NCBI RefSeq assembly: GCF_030386795.1
Contig: NZ_JANUQM010000011.1
Coordinates: 62,001 to 126,000 of the forward strand
Length of the DNA: 64,000 bases
Source of the DNA: Streptomyces sp. S.PNR 29
Lineage (GTDB): Bacteria > Actinomycetota > Actinomycetes > Streptomycetales > Streptomycetaceae
Reading direction: 5' to 3'
Shown: positions 1-7,869 of the stretch, piece by piece
How the letters are laid out: every line of letters begins with the position of its first letter
How positions within the stretch are numbered: position 1 is the stretch's first letter
Notes under the pieces: model-generated
Told to the model about the DNA's origin: nothing
What the model saw: only the letters and a program-made list of their open reading frames with translations
The model's database searches: none
Position numbers and translations under genes: made by a program

Positions 1-264
1 GCCGACATCCAGGACGCGGCCCGCCGAGTTCTCAGCCTTCGAGGGGACCCGCACGCAGCCGAGACCGTGCCGGGCTTCAGCCGGATGAAAGAAGGCAGCG
101 AGGGAAGCGAAAGCAGTGAGACAAGTGAGAACAGCGAGAATTCGGAGCGCAGCGAATTCAGCGAGGGCAGTGAGTTCGGCGAACGCAGCACTCCCGCATC
201 GGTGGGCTCTCCCCTGACCGAGGCCCAGGACGGTGAATGGGGGGCGCCTGCCGGTCATGGATGA
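1..264 (+). CDS. Ser-Glu repeat peptide, candidate ATP-grasp RiPP precursor (5' end outside window)
   Basis: The frame is open from base 1 to the stop at 262-264, so the true start may lie upstream; in-window candidates are GTG at 67 and ATG at 85, neither with a convincing ribosome binding site. After a leader-like stretch the peptide runs through nine consecutive x-Ser-Glu triplets (x = G, G, S, T, N, N, R, F, G) and an imperfect Phe-Gly-Glu, then about 28 residues rich in Pro, Gly and Ala. Regular Ser/Thr and Glu is what omega-ester graspetide cores look like, and a RimK-type ATP-grasp gene lies less than 1 kb downstream on the same strand. The precursor role is inference: no known leader motif is visible. 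It could also be the low-complexity tail of a larger protein. Codons here (gga, aca, aat, agt, gaa) are less GC-rich than in neighbouring genes. Confidence 0.5.
   Translation, partial: ADIQDAARRVLSLRGDPHAAETVPGFSRMKEGSEGSESSETSENSENSERSEFSEGSEFGERSTPASVGSPLTEAQDGEWGAPAGHG
94..183 (+). repeat. in-frame 9-nt tandem repeat encoding (xSE)n
   Basis: Ten 9-nt units, each a variable codon followed by Ser and Glu codons; the tenth has Gly in place of Ser. The Ser codon alternates among agc, agt and tcg and the Glu codon between gag and gaa, so the protein repeat is better conserved than the DNA repeat. This suggests selection on the peptide rather than very recent slippage. Confidence 0.85.
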
Positions 265-409
265 GGACATGCACGGGCCCTTCCTGCCCGCCGAAGCCCG
301 TCCCGACGTGACGACCGAGCTCGCGCGGAAGGCGTGGCAGGTTGCCCTGGCGCTGCATGCGCTCAGGGCCGCGGACCACGGCCTTCCCGAACCCCGCCCC
401 GAGCGATGA
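257..409 (+). CDS. 50-residue protein translationally coupled to the ATP-grasp genes
   Basis: ATG at 257 opens a 50-codon frame whose TGA overlaps the next ATG as ATGA (406-409), the same junction style used between the two following genes. The peptide has an acidic N-terminus, a GPFLPAEARP segment, then a probable amphipathic helix (ELARKAWQVALALHALRAAD) and a Pro/Arg-rich tail. It is too short for an enzyme and has no signal peptide. It may be a leader-binding or accessory peptide, or an alternative precursor for the downstream ligase; I recognise no family. Coupling makes it likely to be translated. Confidence 0.5.
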   Translation: MDEDMHGPFLPAEARPDVTTELARKAWQVALALHALRAADHGLPEPRPER

Positions 410-1227
410 CGATCCTGGTGCTCGCACCGCCGGGTGATGACACGGCACGTCAGTTCTGCGCCTTCGTGACAGACCGGGGTCACAGAGCCGTGATGCGCAC
501 ACGATTCGACGAAGTGGCCGTGACCGTGACAGCCGGTCGGGACGCCGCCTGCGCGGTGGACCTGAGCGTGGCGGGCGAGAGGGTACGCGCTGTTCTGCAC
601 CGGGGCCTCGGCCCACCGGAGGCCGCCGATGACGACATGGTCGCCGGCGAAGCGGCGTTCCTCCAGGCCGAGGCGCAGGCCGTGTGGTGGTCGGCGTTGG
701 CCCTCTGGCCGGGGCCCGTAAGCAACCGGGCGTCGCCCGACGGTTTCGTGCCGTACATCGACCCGCTCGCAGCCGCCCGACTGCCCGGCGTCACGCTGCC
801 ACCCTCCTCGATCGGAGGCCTGCTGCACACTCCCCGGCCCGGGGAGCGCCGCAACGTGCATCGCGTACGCGACGGGATGTTCCTCGGCCACGGCAGCGCG
901 GCGACGAGCCGGGGCGAGGGCGAGATCCTGCGGTTCACCTGCTTCGACCCGGACCGGACCCGGCACGTCCTGCTGGCCGGCGACGACGTGTTCGATCTGT
1001 CCGAGCCCACGGGTGCCCTCGCCGCCGTACACCGTGCTCGGCTGGCGCCCATGGTGGACCGGCTGCGCTCGCTCGGCGCCACCTTCTGCCTGCTCGTCAT
1101 CCAACCGGAAGGTGAGGGCTTCCGGTTGCTGGACGTCTCCTGCCATCCGGTGCACCACCAGTTCGCACCGCTGCGCCGGCAGGTCTTCGGGTCCCTCCTG
1201 AGGTGGCTGCTGGCAGGGCCGCCGTGA
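406..1227 (+). CDS. degenerate ATP-grasp-like protein
   Basis: 273 residues. The N-terminus (MTILVLAPPGDDTARQF) resembles the pre-ATP-grasp Rossmann domain of MvdC/MvdD-type peptide ligases, and the C-terminal segment (LGATFCLLVIQ...LLDVSCHP) aligns by eye with the end of the ATP-grasp fold of the next gene. The metal-binding Glu/Asn pair, present as FLEANSMP in the next protein, is replaced by LLDVSCHP, and no clear ATP-binding Lys motif is visible, so it may be a non-catalytic partner. It starts inside the preceding stop (ATGA) and its own stop overlaps the next start (GTGA), so the proteins are probably made together. Call by weak similarity; confidence that it is a gene is high. Confidence 0.6.
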   Translation: MTILVLAPPGDDTARQFCAFVTDRGHRAVMRTRFDEVAVTVTAGRDAACAVDLSVAGERVRAVLHRGLGPPEAADDDMVAGEAAFLQAEAQAVWWSALALWPGPVSNRASPDGFVPYIDPLAAARLPGVTLPPSSIGGLLHTPRPGERRNVHRVRDGMFLGHGSAATSRGEGEILRFTCFDPDRTRHVLLAGDDVFDLSEPTGALAAVHRARLAPMVDRLRSLGATFCLLVIQPEGEGFRLLDVSCHPVHHQFAPLRRQVFGSLLRWLLAGPP

Positions 1228-2168
1228 TCCTGTGCGTCGGCCTGGTCGCCGATCCCACGTTCCTGCACGGCGTGCGCGCCCTCGCCCGGGGTGACGTGCC
1301 GTTCGAGGTGGTCGATCTGCCGACCCTCGCCCTGTACGGAGATCTCACCATGGCGCTGGACGACCTCCGCAACACCCGCATCCGCACCGGTGACGGCCCG
1401 ACGGAGCTGTCACTCGACGAGGTCGGCGCGGTGTGGAGCCGACCGCTCAATGTCTGCGACGCCGCCCCTGACCCCCGATCCGCCCACCGAGCGGACGGCC
1501 AGTACCAAGCGCTGTGCCGCCTTCTCGAAGCCGTCGACCTGCCGGTCCTCAACCCGCCCCTGCGTGAGGCGTCCAACGCCGCCAAGGTGCTCCACGCCGT
1601 CACCCTGGCACCGGTCGCCGGCTGGCGGATCCCGCGTTCCTGCCTCACCAACGACCCGGACACCGCCCTCGCCTTCGTACGCGACTGTCCGCACGGCGCG
1701 ATCTTCAAGGGCGCCGGCGCCGTCAAGACCTGGGCAACTCTCTTCCGGGAGGAGCATGAGCGGCGTCTGCCGCGTCTCGTGCGCTCGCCGACCCTCTTCC
1801 AGGAACGGATCGTCGGGCCCGACGTACGCGTGCACGTCGTGGGGAGCCGGGCGTTCGGGGAGGTCATCCATTCCCCGGAACTGGACTACCGCACGGCGCG
1901 GGGCGGGAACCGTTTCGCCGCGCTCCAGTTGCCGCCGGGCATCCTCGACGGCTGCCGACGCCTGGTCGCCTCCACCGCAGTGCCCTTCCTCGGGGTCGAC
2001 TTCAAGGTCGAGGCGGCCACCGGCGAGTGGTTCTTCCTGGAGGCCAACTCCATGCCGTGCTACGAGGGCTACGACGTCCGCGCGGGCGGGGAGATCTCCC
2101 GGGCCATTCTGGACTGGCTGACGTCACCGCCACCCCCCGCCGTGAAGATCCCCGCGAGCCGCCGGTAG
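1224..2168 (+). CDS. RimK-type ATP-grasp ligase, putative peptide maturase
   Basis: 314 residues from the GTG at 1224, which overlaps the preceding stop as GTGA; the in-frame GTG at 1203 would add seven residues. It begins with an ILCVGLVADPTFLHGVRAL pre-ATP-grasp domain, has an ATP-binding segment (IFKGAGAVKTW, about residue 159) and the C-terminal metal site GVDF...FFLEANSMPCYEGYD (about residues 255-280), as in RimK/GshB-like ligases. Such enzymes activate a carboxylate as an acyl phosphate and join it to an amine, thiol or hydroxyl. With the Ser-Glu peptide upstream, side-chain ester or amide formation is a plausible reaction, but this is inference. The last 100 bp overlap the convergent gene at 2069-3133. 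Confidence 0.75.
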   Translation: MILCVGLVADPTFLHGVRALARGDVPFEVVDLPTLALYGDLTMALDDLRNTRIRTGDGPTELSLDEVGAVWSRPLNVCDAAPDPRSAHRADGQYQALCRLLEAVDLPVLNPPLREASNAAKVLHAVTLAPVAGWRIPRSCLTNDPDTALAFVRDCPHGAIFKGAGAVKTWATLFREEHERRLPRLVRSPTLFQERIVGPDVRVHVVGSRAFGEVIHSPELDYRTARGGNRFAALQLPPGILDGCRRLVASTAVPFLGVDFKVEAATGEWFFLEANSMPCYEGYDVRAGGEISRAILDWLTSPPPPAVKIPASRR

Positions 2169-3133
2169 GAGTCCAGCAGGGCAGCACGGTCGTAGGTGCT
2201 GGTGGTGACGAGGACCTCCTGCGCCCCTGTCTCCTTCAGCACCTGCGCCAGCTCGTGCGCGACCTGCTCCTCGGTGCCGGCGATGTGCCCGGCGAGTCCG
2301 GACTCGTAGAGTTCGCGCTCCTTGCCGGTCATCGTGAGGGACTCGACGTGCTCGGCGGGCGGCAGCGGCGGGAAGGTGCCGTGGGTGCGGGAGTGCGCCA
2401 TCGACCAGGCCTCCGGGACCAGCAGCCGCCGGGCGTCCTCGGGGGTGGCGGCCACCGCCACCGTGCCGGAGATGACGACGTACGGCTCGCTCGCCCAGGG
2501 GGAGGGGCGGAAATGGGCGCGGTAGTGGTCGATGCCGCGCTGCATCTTCTCCCGGTTCCGCAGGTCGCCGATGACCATCGGCAGGCCCGCGCGGGCCGCG
2601 ATGCCGGCGCCCTCGCCCATCGCGAGCACGAACGGCGGTACGGTCAGGCCCTCGGCCGGACGGGCGCGCACGCCGGTCGGGGAGGTGCCGCGGAACCAGC
2701 CCAGCAGCTCCTGAAGCTGCGCAGCGAAGTCCTCGGCGTCTCCCTTGTCCCGGCCCAGCGCCTTGCGCACCCCGTCGGTGAAGCCGACGGAGCGGCCCAG
2801 CCCCATGTCGATCCGCCCGGGGAAGAGGGACTCCAGCACCCCGAACTGCTCGGCCACCACCAGCGGTTGGTGGTTGGGCAGCATCACCCCGCCCGTGCCG
2901 ACCCGGATCGTGCGGGTCGCCGCCGCGACGGCGGCGGCCAGCACGGTGGGCGCGGAACCGGCGACTCCGGGCACTCCATGGTGTTCCGAGACCCAGAAGC
3001 GGTGGTAGCCGAACTCCTCCAGCTCCCGCGCCAGCCGTACGGTGTCGCGCAGCGCCTCGGCGTTCGGGTGGCCCTCGCGGGTGCGGGACCGGTCGAGGAC
3101 GGAGAAGCGGGCCTGTGCGATCACGGAGCTCAT
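2069..3133 (-). CDS. LLM class flavin-dependent oxidoreductase (luciferase-like monooxygenase)
   Basis: 354 residues of the bacterial-luciferase TIM-barrel family. The N-terminus (RFSVLDRSRTREG), the FWVSEHHG segment near residue 47, the RIRVGTGGVMLPNH strand and the FPGRIDMGLGRS motif are typical of the single-component F420/FMN-type group annotated LLM or MsnO8. Substrate unknown. Family members usually end shortly after the SYRRLAGIF helix; here about 25 extra residues run antisense through the end of the ATP-grasp gene, as if the original stop was lost. The FAD oxidase upstream is on the same strand 35 bp away, so co-transcription is likely. Confidence 0.85.
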   Translation of the reverse strand: MSSVIAQARFSVLDRSRTREGHPNAEALRDTVRLARELEEFGYHRFWVSEHHGVPGVAGSAPTVLAAAVAAATRTIRVGTGGVMLPNHQPLVVAEQFGVLESLFPGRIDMGLGRSVGFTDGVRKALGRDKGDAEDFAAQLQELLGWFRGTSPTGVRARPAEGLTVPPFVLAMGEGAGIAARAGLPMVIGDLRNREKMQRGIDHYRAHFRPSPWASEPYVVISGTVAVAATPEDARRLLVPEAWSMAHSRTHGTFPPLPPAEHVESLTMTGKERELYESGLAGHIAGTEEQVAHELAQVLKETGAQEVLVTTSTYDRAALLDSYRRLAGIFTAGGGGDVSQSRMAREISPPARTS

Positions 3134-3167
3134 ACCGGGTTCAACACATGGGAGGCCCGGGGATTCC

Positions 3168-4553
3168 TCACGGCGCGATGTTGTGGTTGAGGCGGAACAG
3201 GTTGCCCGGATCGTAGCGCCGCTTCAGAGCCGTCAGCCGGGCGTGGTTGCCGCGGTAGTTGACCCCCACGCGGTTCTGGTCGTCGGCGTCCATGAAGTTG
3301 ACGTAGCCGCCTTCCATGGAGTGCGGTTCGAGCGCCCGGTGGAAGGCGCGGACCCAGTCCTTCTGCGCCTCGCAGTCCTCACGGGTGGTGAGGGTGGGGC
3401 TGAGCGCGATCGAGAAGTCGGCGTCCCGGTAGGTGAAGGCGGTGTCCTCCGGTCCGACCCGGTGGCAGGCGCCGTCGATGGGGAAGACCGCGGTCACGCT
3501 CTGGATGGACGGGGTCGTCGCGCCGTACTCGACGAACGCGTCGACGGCGCCGTCCGGCAGGCCCTGGGTGAAGGCGCCCTTCCAGTAGTGGTAGAGACCG
3601 GCGGGCACGAGGTCGTCGAAGAGCGTGTTGATCACCGGGTAGGGCATGCGCTCGACGTGCCGTCCCACCACCGGCCCCAGGGCGGCGAGACGGTCACGGA
3701 TCCGGTCGTCCGCGTCCGGGGATCCGGTCCAGCAGGCGACCACACCGCACAGCGGCCGCCCGTGCCAGCGCTCGGGCAGGAACGGCACCGGCGGCCCGAG
3801 TCCTACGACGAGCAGGGCACCCAGGTTCTCGTCACCCTCGGCGATGAGCTCCCGGTAGCGGCGGATCACATCGCCGTCCAGCGGATAGAACGTCGGCCCG
3901 CCCAGGATGTCGGCGACGGGGTGCAGCCGGTACGCGAAGGACGTGACGACCCCGTAGTTCCCGCCGCCACCGCGCACCGCCCACATCAGGTCGGTGTGGT
4001 CGTCCTCCGTGCAGGTCACGAAGTGCCCGTCGGCCGTCACCAGGTCCGCCGAGACGAGGTTGTCGCAGGACAGTCCGCACCGGCGGGCCAGATAGCCCAT
4101 GCCGCCGCCCGTCGTCAGGCCCCCCACACCGGTGGTGGAGACGATCCCGCCGGTGGTGGCCAGCCCGAAGGCGTGTGTGGCGTGGTTGACGTCCGCCCAG
4201 GTGCAGCCGCCCTCGGCCCAGGCCCTGCGGGCGTCCGGGTCGACGCGGATCCCGCGCATCCGTACGAGGTCGAGGACCACGCCGCCGTCGCAGGTCCCGT
4301 AGCCGGTGACGCTGTGGCTGCCGCCGCGCACGGCGAGCGTCAGGCCCTGGTCCCGGGCGAAGTCCACCGTGGCGATGACATCACCTGCGTCGACGGCGCG
4401 GACCACGATCGCCGGCCGCTTGTCGTGCATGGCGTTGTAGACCCTGCGCGCCTCGTCGTAGTCCGGGTCGCCGGGCTCCACGATCTCGCCGCGCACGGCT
4501 CCGCGCAGTCGCTCCAGCAGCCTGTGGTCGAGGGTCGGCGTGTAGGTGGTCAT
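3168..4553 (-). CDS. FAD-binding BBE-family oxidoreductase, bicovalent flavin
   Basis: 461 residues from the ATG at 4553, preceded by a GGTGG element; an upstream in-frame ATG at 4623 is possible. An N-terminal FAD_binding_4 (PCMH) domain carries RGGSHSVTGYG (His near residue 80, the usual 8-alpha-histidyl attachment) and RRCGLSCDN (Cys near 158, the usual 6-S-cysteinyl site), and the C-terminus ends in the BBE signature NLFRLNHNI. The pattern fits a berberine-bridge-like oxidase with two covalent FAD links, which oxidises sugars or secondary metabolites with O2. No signal peptide. It is probably controlled by the LuxR-type regulator encoded just upstream. Confidence 0.85.
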   Translation of the reverse strand: MTTYTPTLDHRLLERLRGAVRGEIVEPGDPDYDEARRVYNAMHDKRPAIVVRAVDAGDVIATVDFARDQGLTLAVRGGSHSVTGYGTCDGGVVLDLVRMRGIRVDPDARRAWAEGGCTWADVNHATHAFGLATTGGIVSTTGVGGLTTGGGMGYLARRCGLSCDNLVSADLVTADGHFVTCTEDDHTDLMWAVRGGGGNYGVVTSFAYRLHPVADILGGPTFYPLDGDVIRRYRELIAEGDENLGALLVVGLGPPVPFLPERWHGRPLCGVVACWTGSPDADDRIRDRLAALGPVVGRHVERMPYPVINTLFDDLVPAGLYHYWKGAFTQGLPDGAVDAFVEYGATTPSIQSVTAVFPIDGACHRVGPEDTAFTYRDADFSIALSPTLTTREDCEAQKDWVRAFHRALEPHSMEGGYVNFMDADDQNRVGVNYRGNHARLTALKRRYDPGNLFRLNHNIAP

Positions 4554-4657
4554 GCCCGCCACCCGCTCTCGTGTGTCGGTGGGGAGGTACACCACTGGTC
4601 TATCCCGGGGAACGGGCACGCTCATCGCCGGAATCGCCCATCCCCGGCGGGGCAGGA

Positions 4658-4675
4658 ATGGGCAGAACGGCCCAT
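4658..4675. promoter_or_regulatory. inverted repeat, possible operator of the BBE oxidase gene
   Basis: ATGGGC-agaacg-GCCCAT forms a perfect 6-6-6 dyad about 105 bp upstream of the oxidase start; a third half-site GCCCAT lies at 4636-4641. It sits in the 169-bp gap after the LuxR-type gene, where that regulator could act. No binding data. Confidence 0.35.
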
Positions 4676-4722
4676 GGCGCAGCCACGCCGACCGCCGCCC
4701 CCTCCCTCCCCCGCATCGGCGC

Positions 4723-6393
4723 TCAGGCCAGCCCATGCGTGTACGCGTACGCCGTGGCCGCGGAACGCGAGGACACGCCGAGTTTGGCGAAGATGTTGTT
4801 GAGGTGCCGGGCGACGGTGTGCTCGCTGATCACCAGTTCCGCGGCGATGGCCCGGTTCGTCCGGCCCGCGGCGACCAGCCGCAGCACCTGGACCTCGCGG
4901 TCGGTGAGCCCGCCCGGCTGCCGCCCGCGCAGTGCGGTGAGCAGGGCCGCCGCCCGGCGGGCGTCCGGCACGGCACCCAGCTGCTCGAAGGACCGGCGGG
5001 CCGCCCGCAGCTCCATCCGGGCACCCTCCTCGTCGCCGGCCGAACGGTCGGCGGCGGCCAGCGTCATGCGCGCCTGGGCTGCCTCGTACGGCACCCCCAG
5101 CTCCAGCCAGAGCACCAGCGCCCGGCGCAGCAGGGTCTGCGCACGGTCCGGGTCACCGGTCGCGAACGCCACGGCGCCGCCCGCCGACGCGGCGGCCGCG
5201 TGCGGCAGGGTCACCTCCGAGCCACGCCGCCGCTGCCACTGCCGGGCCAGGGCACCGAGCTCCTCGGCTGCCGTGTGCGCCTCGCCGAGGCGGCTCACCG
5301 CGAGCGAGATCTCCACCTGGGCGGCGAGCAGCCGGCAGCGCTCCAGAAGGGCTGTTCCCCGGCGTGCCAGGGCCGGGCGCAGGGCCGCGGCCGAGGCCTC
5401 CGCCTTGCCCTGGGCCAGCCGCAGCAGGGCGAGGCCGGGCTGCGGATCGCGGCCGAGTCCGTGGGCCCGGTCGTACGCCTCCTCGGCCGCGGCCGCCTCT
5501 CCGCGCCGCCGCCGGATCTCTCCGACCAGGTAGAAGACCTCTGCGGCCAGGCTCCCCTCGTACGGAAGCAGTTCGTCGCAGGTGCGTACGGCCTCGATCA
5601 CCGCCTGGTCCCACCTGCCGCGCAGCTCCAGCACTTCCACCTGATGAATCCGGCACAGGCCCCGGAAATTGTTCTCCGCCGGCATCGACGCGCACCACCG
5701 CATCGCCGCGTCGGTCCACTCGGCGGAGCGTTCCAGATCCACGCAGGCCATGCACTGCTGCAGGCCCAGGCAGTAGACCCACCCGGTGAAGAAGGCGCTG
5801 AGCTCACCCGCCGTCGCCGAGCACATCGCGTCGTCGAGCAGGTCGAGTCCCTCGGCGACCCGCCCCTGGGCCACCAGGACGGACGCCTGCGCCTCGACGC
5901 TCATGGCGTGGAGGTCCGCGCTGCCGCAGCGCCGGGCGATCGCGGCCATCCGCCGGGCCGAGTCCATCGCCTCGTCGAACGCGCCGCGCGCCTGCGCCTC
6001 CTCCGTCTCGACCCAGGCGAGATAGCACTGCTCCACGCACTCGGGCTCGCCACCGAGAAGCCGCCGGGACCGGCGCAGCCAGCCGGCGGCGACCGCCGTG
6101 TGGCCGGCCAGCTGGTGCTCGTAGAACAGCAGCCAGGACATGAGTCCCGCCCGCCGGGTGGCGCCTGCCGCCGCATACCCGGAGTAGGCCCGCATCCGAT
6201 GGGTGATCGACTCCTCGACACGGCTCGTCCACCACGCGGCGTCGGCGAACGCGGCACAGTCGTCCGGGGTCAGTGCGGCGGTGTCCAGGCCGGACAGGAG
6301 GCGGTAGGCGTCGGCCCAGGCCTCCCGGGCCGCGGCGTCCCGGGCCCGCCGCAGCGCCTCTGTGGCGGGCTGGTCGACCGTGCGCCCAGTCAC
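4723..6393 (-). CDS. LuxR-family regulator with TPR-like sensor region
   Basis: 556 residues from a GTG start. Residues about 1-470 are all-helical and TPR-like (repeated Ala-rich helix pairs) and lack the N-terminal AAA/NACHT Walker motifs of true LAL regulators. The last about 65 residues are a GerE/LuxR helix-turn-helix: GGLTDREVQVLRLVAAGRT, then ISEHTVARHLNNIFAKLGV. The arrangement, a helical sensor plus LuxR HTH next to a BBE oxidase, suggests a pathway-specific regulator of the downstream oxidase and LLM genes. Ligand unknown. Confidence 0.85.
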   Translation of the reverse strand: MTGRTVDQPATEALRRARDAAAREAWADAYRLLSGLDTAALTPDDCAAFADAAWWTSRVEESITHRMRAYSGYAAAGATRRAGLMSWLLFYEHQLAGHTAVAAGWLRRSRRLLGGEPECVEQCYLAWVETEEAQARGAFDEAMDSARRMAAIARRCGSADLHAMSVEAQASVLVAQGRVAEGLDLLDDAMCSATAGELSAFFTGWVYCLGLQQCMACVDLERSAEWTDAAMRWCASMPAENNFRGLCRIHQVEVLELRGRWDQAVIEAVRTCDELLPYEGSLAAEVFYLVGEIRRRRGEAAAAEEAYDRAHGLGRDPQPGLALLRLAQGKAEASAAALRPALARRGTALLERCRLLAAQVEISLAVSRLGEAHTAAEELGALARQWQRRRGSEVTLPHAAAASAGGAVAFATGDPDRAQTLLRRALVLWLELGVPYEAAQARMTLAAADRSAGDEEGARMELRAARRSFEQLGAVPDARRAAALLTALRGRQPGGLTDREVQVLRLVAAGRTNRAIAAELVISEHTVARHLNNIFAKLGVSSRSAATAYAYTHGLA

Positions 6394-6477
6394 ACGCGGC
6401 TCCCTTCTCGCTCGCCGCGAGCAGGACCGTCCCTCCTCAGGATAGGCAGGACGATGGTGCCCGGCCGACGCCCGTGA

Positions 6478-7656
6478 TCAGCGTGGGGAGGCGTGGAGCT
6501 GTGCCGTGTGCTCGTGGTCGCAGCCGTCCTCGATGCCGTACGTGTCCCAGGCGGGGAACGGGTCCTCGGCCGGGGGGTGCTCACCGGGTGCCATGAGGCA
6601 GTCGGTCAGGGCGGCGTGCAGCGCCTGCACGTCCAGCTCCGTCCCGATGAACACCAGCTCCTGCGCGTCCGGCGCCTCGTGATCGCGGGCGGCCGACGGC
6701 TCGAACCGGGCGACCGACCCGGCCTGCGACCACAGCCCCGTTACGTGCGGGCGGCTGCCCAGGGTGAAGAAGCCCTTGGAGCGCAGGATCCGCCCGTACC
6801 CGCCGCCGTCGAGGTCCTCGGTCACGAACGCCCACAACCGCCCGGGATGGAAGGGCAGCCGGGAGCGGAAGACCGTGGAGGAGATGCCGTACTCCTCCGT
6901 CTCGGGGATGTGGTCGCCGTTGAGCTCCCGCACCCAGCCCGGGGCCTGCTGGGCGCGCTCGACGTCGAACAGGTGGGTGCCGAGCACCTGGTGGAGATCC
7001 ACCCGCCCCTGGACGGCCGGGACGATCCGGGCGACGGGGTTGAGCCGGGTGAGGGTGGCCCGCAGCCGGGCCGCCGCCTCCTCGTGAACCAGGTCGAGCT
7101 TGTTGAGCACCAGGACGTCGGCGAACTCGATCTGGTCGACGAGGAGATCGCTGACCGTGCGCTCGTCGTCCTCGTACGGGGCGAGCCCGCGCTCGGCCAG
7201 GTCGTCACCGCTGTCCAGCTCCGTCAGGAAGTTGGCGGCGTCCACGACGGTGACCATCGTGTCGAGGTCGGCGACGTCCCCGAGGGTGGCGCCGTCGTCG
7301 CGGGCGAAGGCGAAGGTGGCCGCCACGGGCATGGGCTCCGAGATGCCGGAGCTCTCGATGAGGAGGTGGTCGAACCGGCCCTCGCGGGCCAGCCGGTCCA
7401 CCTCCTGCAGCAGGTCGTCGCGGAGCGTGCAGCAGATACAGCCGTTGGTCATCTCGACCAGGCGTTCCTCGGTCCGCGACAGGGCTGCCCCGCCGCCGCG
7501 CACCAGCGCCGCGTCGATGTTGACCTCGCTCATGTCGTTGACGATCACGGCGACGCGCAGCCCCTCGCGGTTCGCGAGGACGTGGTTGAGCAGTGTGGTC
7601 TTGCCCGCCCCGAGGAAGCCGGACAGCACGGTGACGGGCAGTCGGTCGTGCGGCAT
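6478..7656 (-). CDS. COG0523/CobW family GTP-binding metallochaperone
   Basis: 392 residues. Walker A SGFLGAGKTT lies at residues 12-21, the metal-binding CxCC motif (NGCICC) at about 71-76, and the CobW C-terminal domain follows in the second half. COG0523 GTPases deliver metal, usually zinc, to client proteins under starvation. A His-rich stretch (DHEHTAQLH) ends the protein. The gene lies 4 bp downstream of a cysteine-free L32 gene and behind a Zur-like dyad, which strongly suggests a zinc-sparing operon repressed by Zur when zinc is sufficient. Confidence 0.92.
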   Translation of the reverse strand: MPHDRLPVTVLSGFLGAGKTTLLNHVLANREGLRVAVIVNDMSEVNIDAALVRGGGAALSRTEERLVEMTNGCICCTLRDDLLQEVDRLAREGRFDHLLIESSGISEPMPVAATFAFARDDGATLGDVADLDTMVTVVDAANFLTELDSGDDLAERGLAPYEDDERTVSDLLVDQIEFADVLVLNKLDLVHEEAAARLRATLTRLNPVARIVPAVQGRVDLHQVLGTHLFDVERAQQAPGWVRELNGDHIPETEEYGISSTVFRSRLPFHPGRLWAFVTEDLDGGGYGRILRSKGFFTLGSRPHVTGLWSQAGSVARFEPSAARDHEAPDAQELVFIGTELDVQALHAALTDCLMAPGEHPPAEDPFPAWDTYGIEDGCDHEHTAQLHASPR

Positions 7657-7660
7657 CCGG

Positions 7661-7831
7661 TCAGTCCTCGGGGCGCAGCAGCCCGCGCTCGTACGCCTTC
7701 ACCAGGTGCTGCGGCACGAGGTGGCGTACGCCGTCGATGGTGACGGGCACGAGGGACGGCGCGGCGGCCTTCCACTGCGCGCGGCGGTGGCGGGTGTTGC
7801 TGCGGGACATCTTCCGCTTGGGGACGGCCAT
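7661..7831 (-). CDS. rpmF: 50S ribosomal protein L32, zinc-independent (C-) paralogue
   Basis: A 56-residue protein starting MAVPKRKMSRSNTRHRRAQW, the standard L32 N-terminus. The C-terminal half has no cysteine, whereas zinc-ribbon L32 carries four. Such C- paralogues replace the zinc form in ribosomes when zinc is scarce and are typical Zur targets in actinobacteria. AGGAGG-type ribosome binding site just upstream (complement of cctcctc). The CobW-type gene follows after 4 bp, forming a two-gene operon. Confidence 0.93.
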   Translation of the reverse strand: MAVPKRKMSRSNTRHRRAQWKAAAPSLVPVTIDGVRHLVPQHLVKAYERGLLRPED

Positions 7832-7869
7832 GGGTTCCTCCTCGGTGAGCCGGCACCGAGGACGCTACA

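Noticed and set aside
94..183. Treating the 9-nt repeat as a CRISPR-like or VNTR element
   Set aside because: Repeat is exactly in frame, and codon choice varies while Ser-Glu is kept; it behaves as coding sequence.
2027..3190. Plus-strand open frame of 387 codons opposite the LLM gene
   Set aside because: Composition is that of a shadow frame; the opposite strand carries all conserved LLM motifs.
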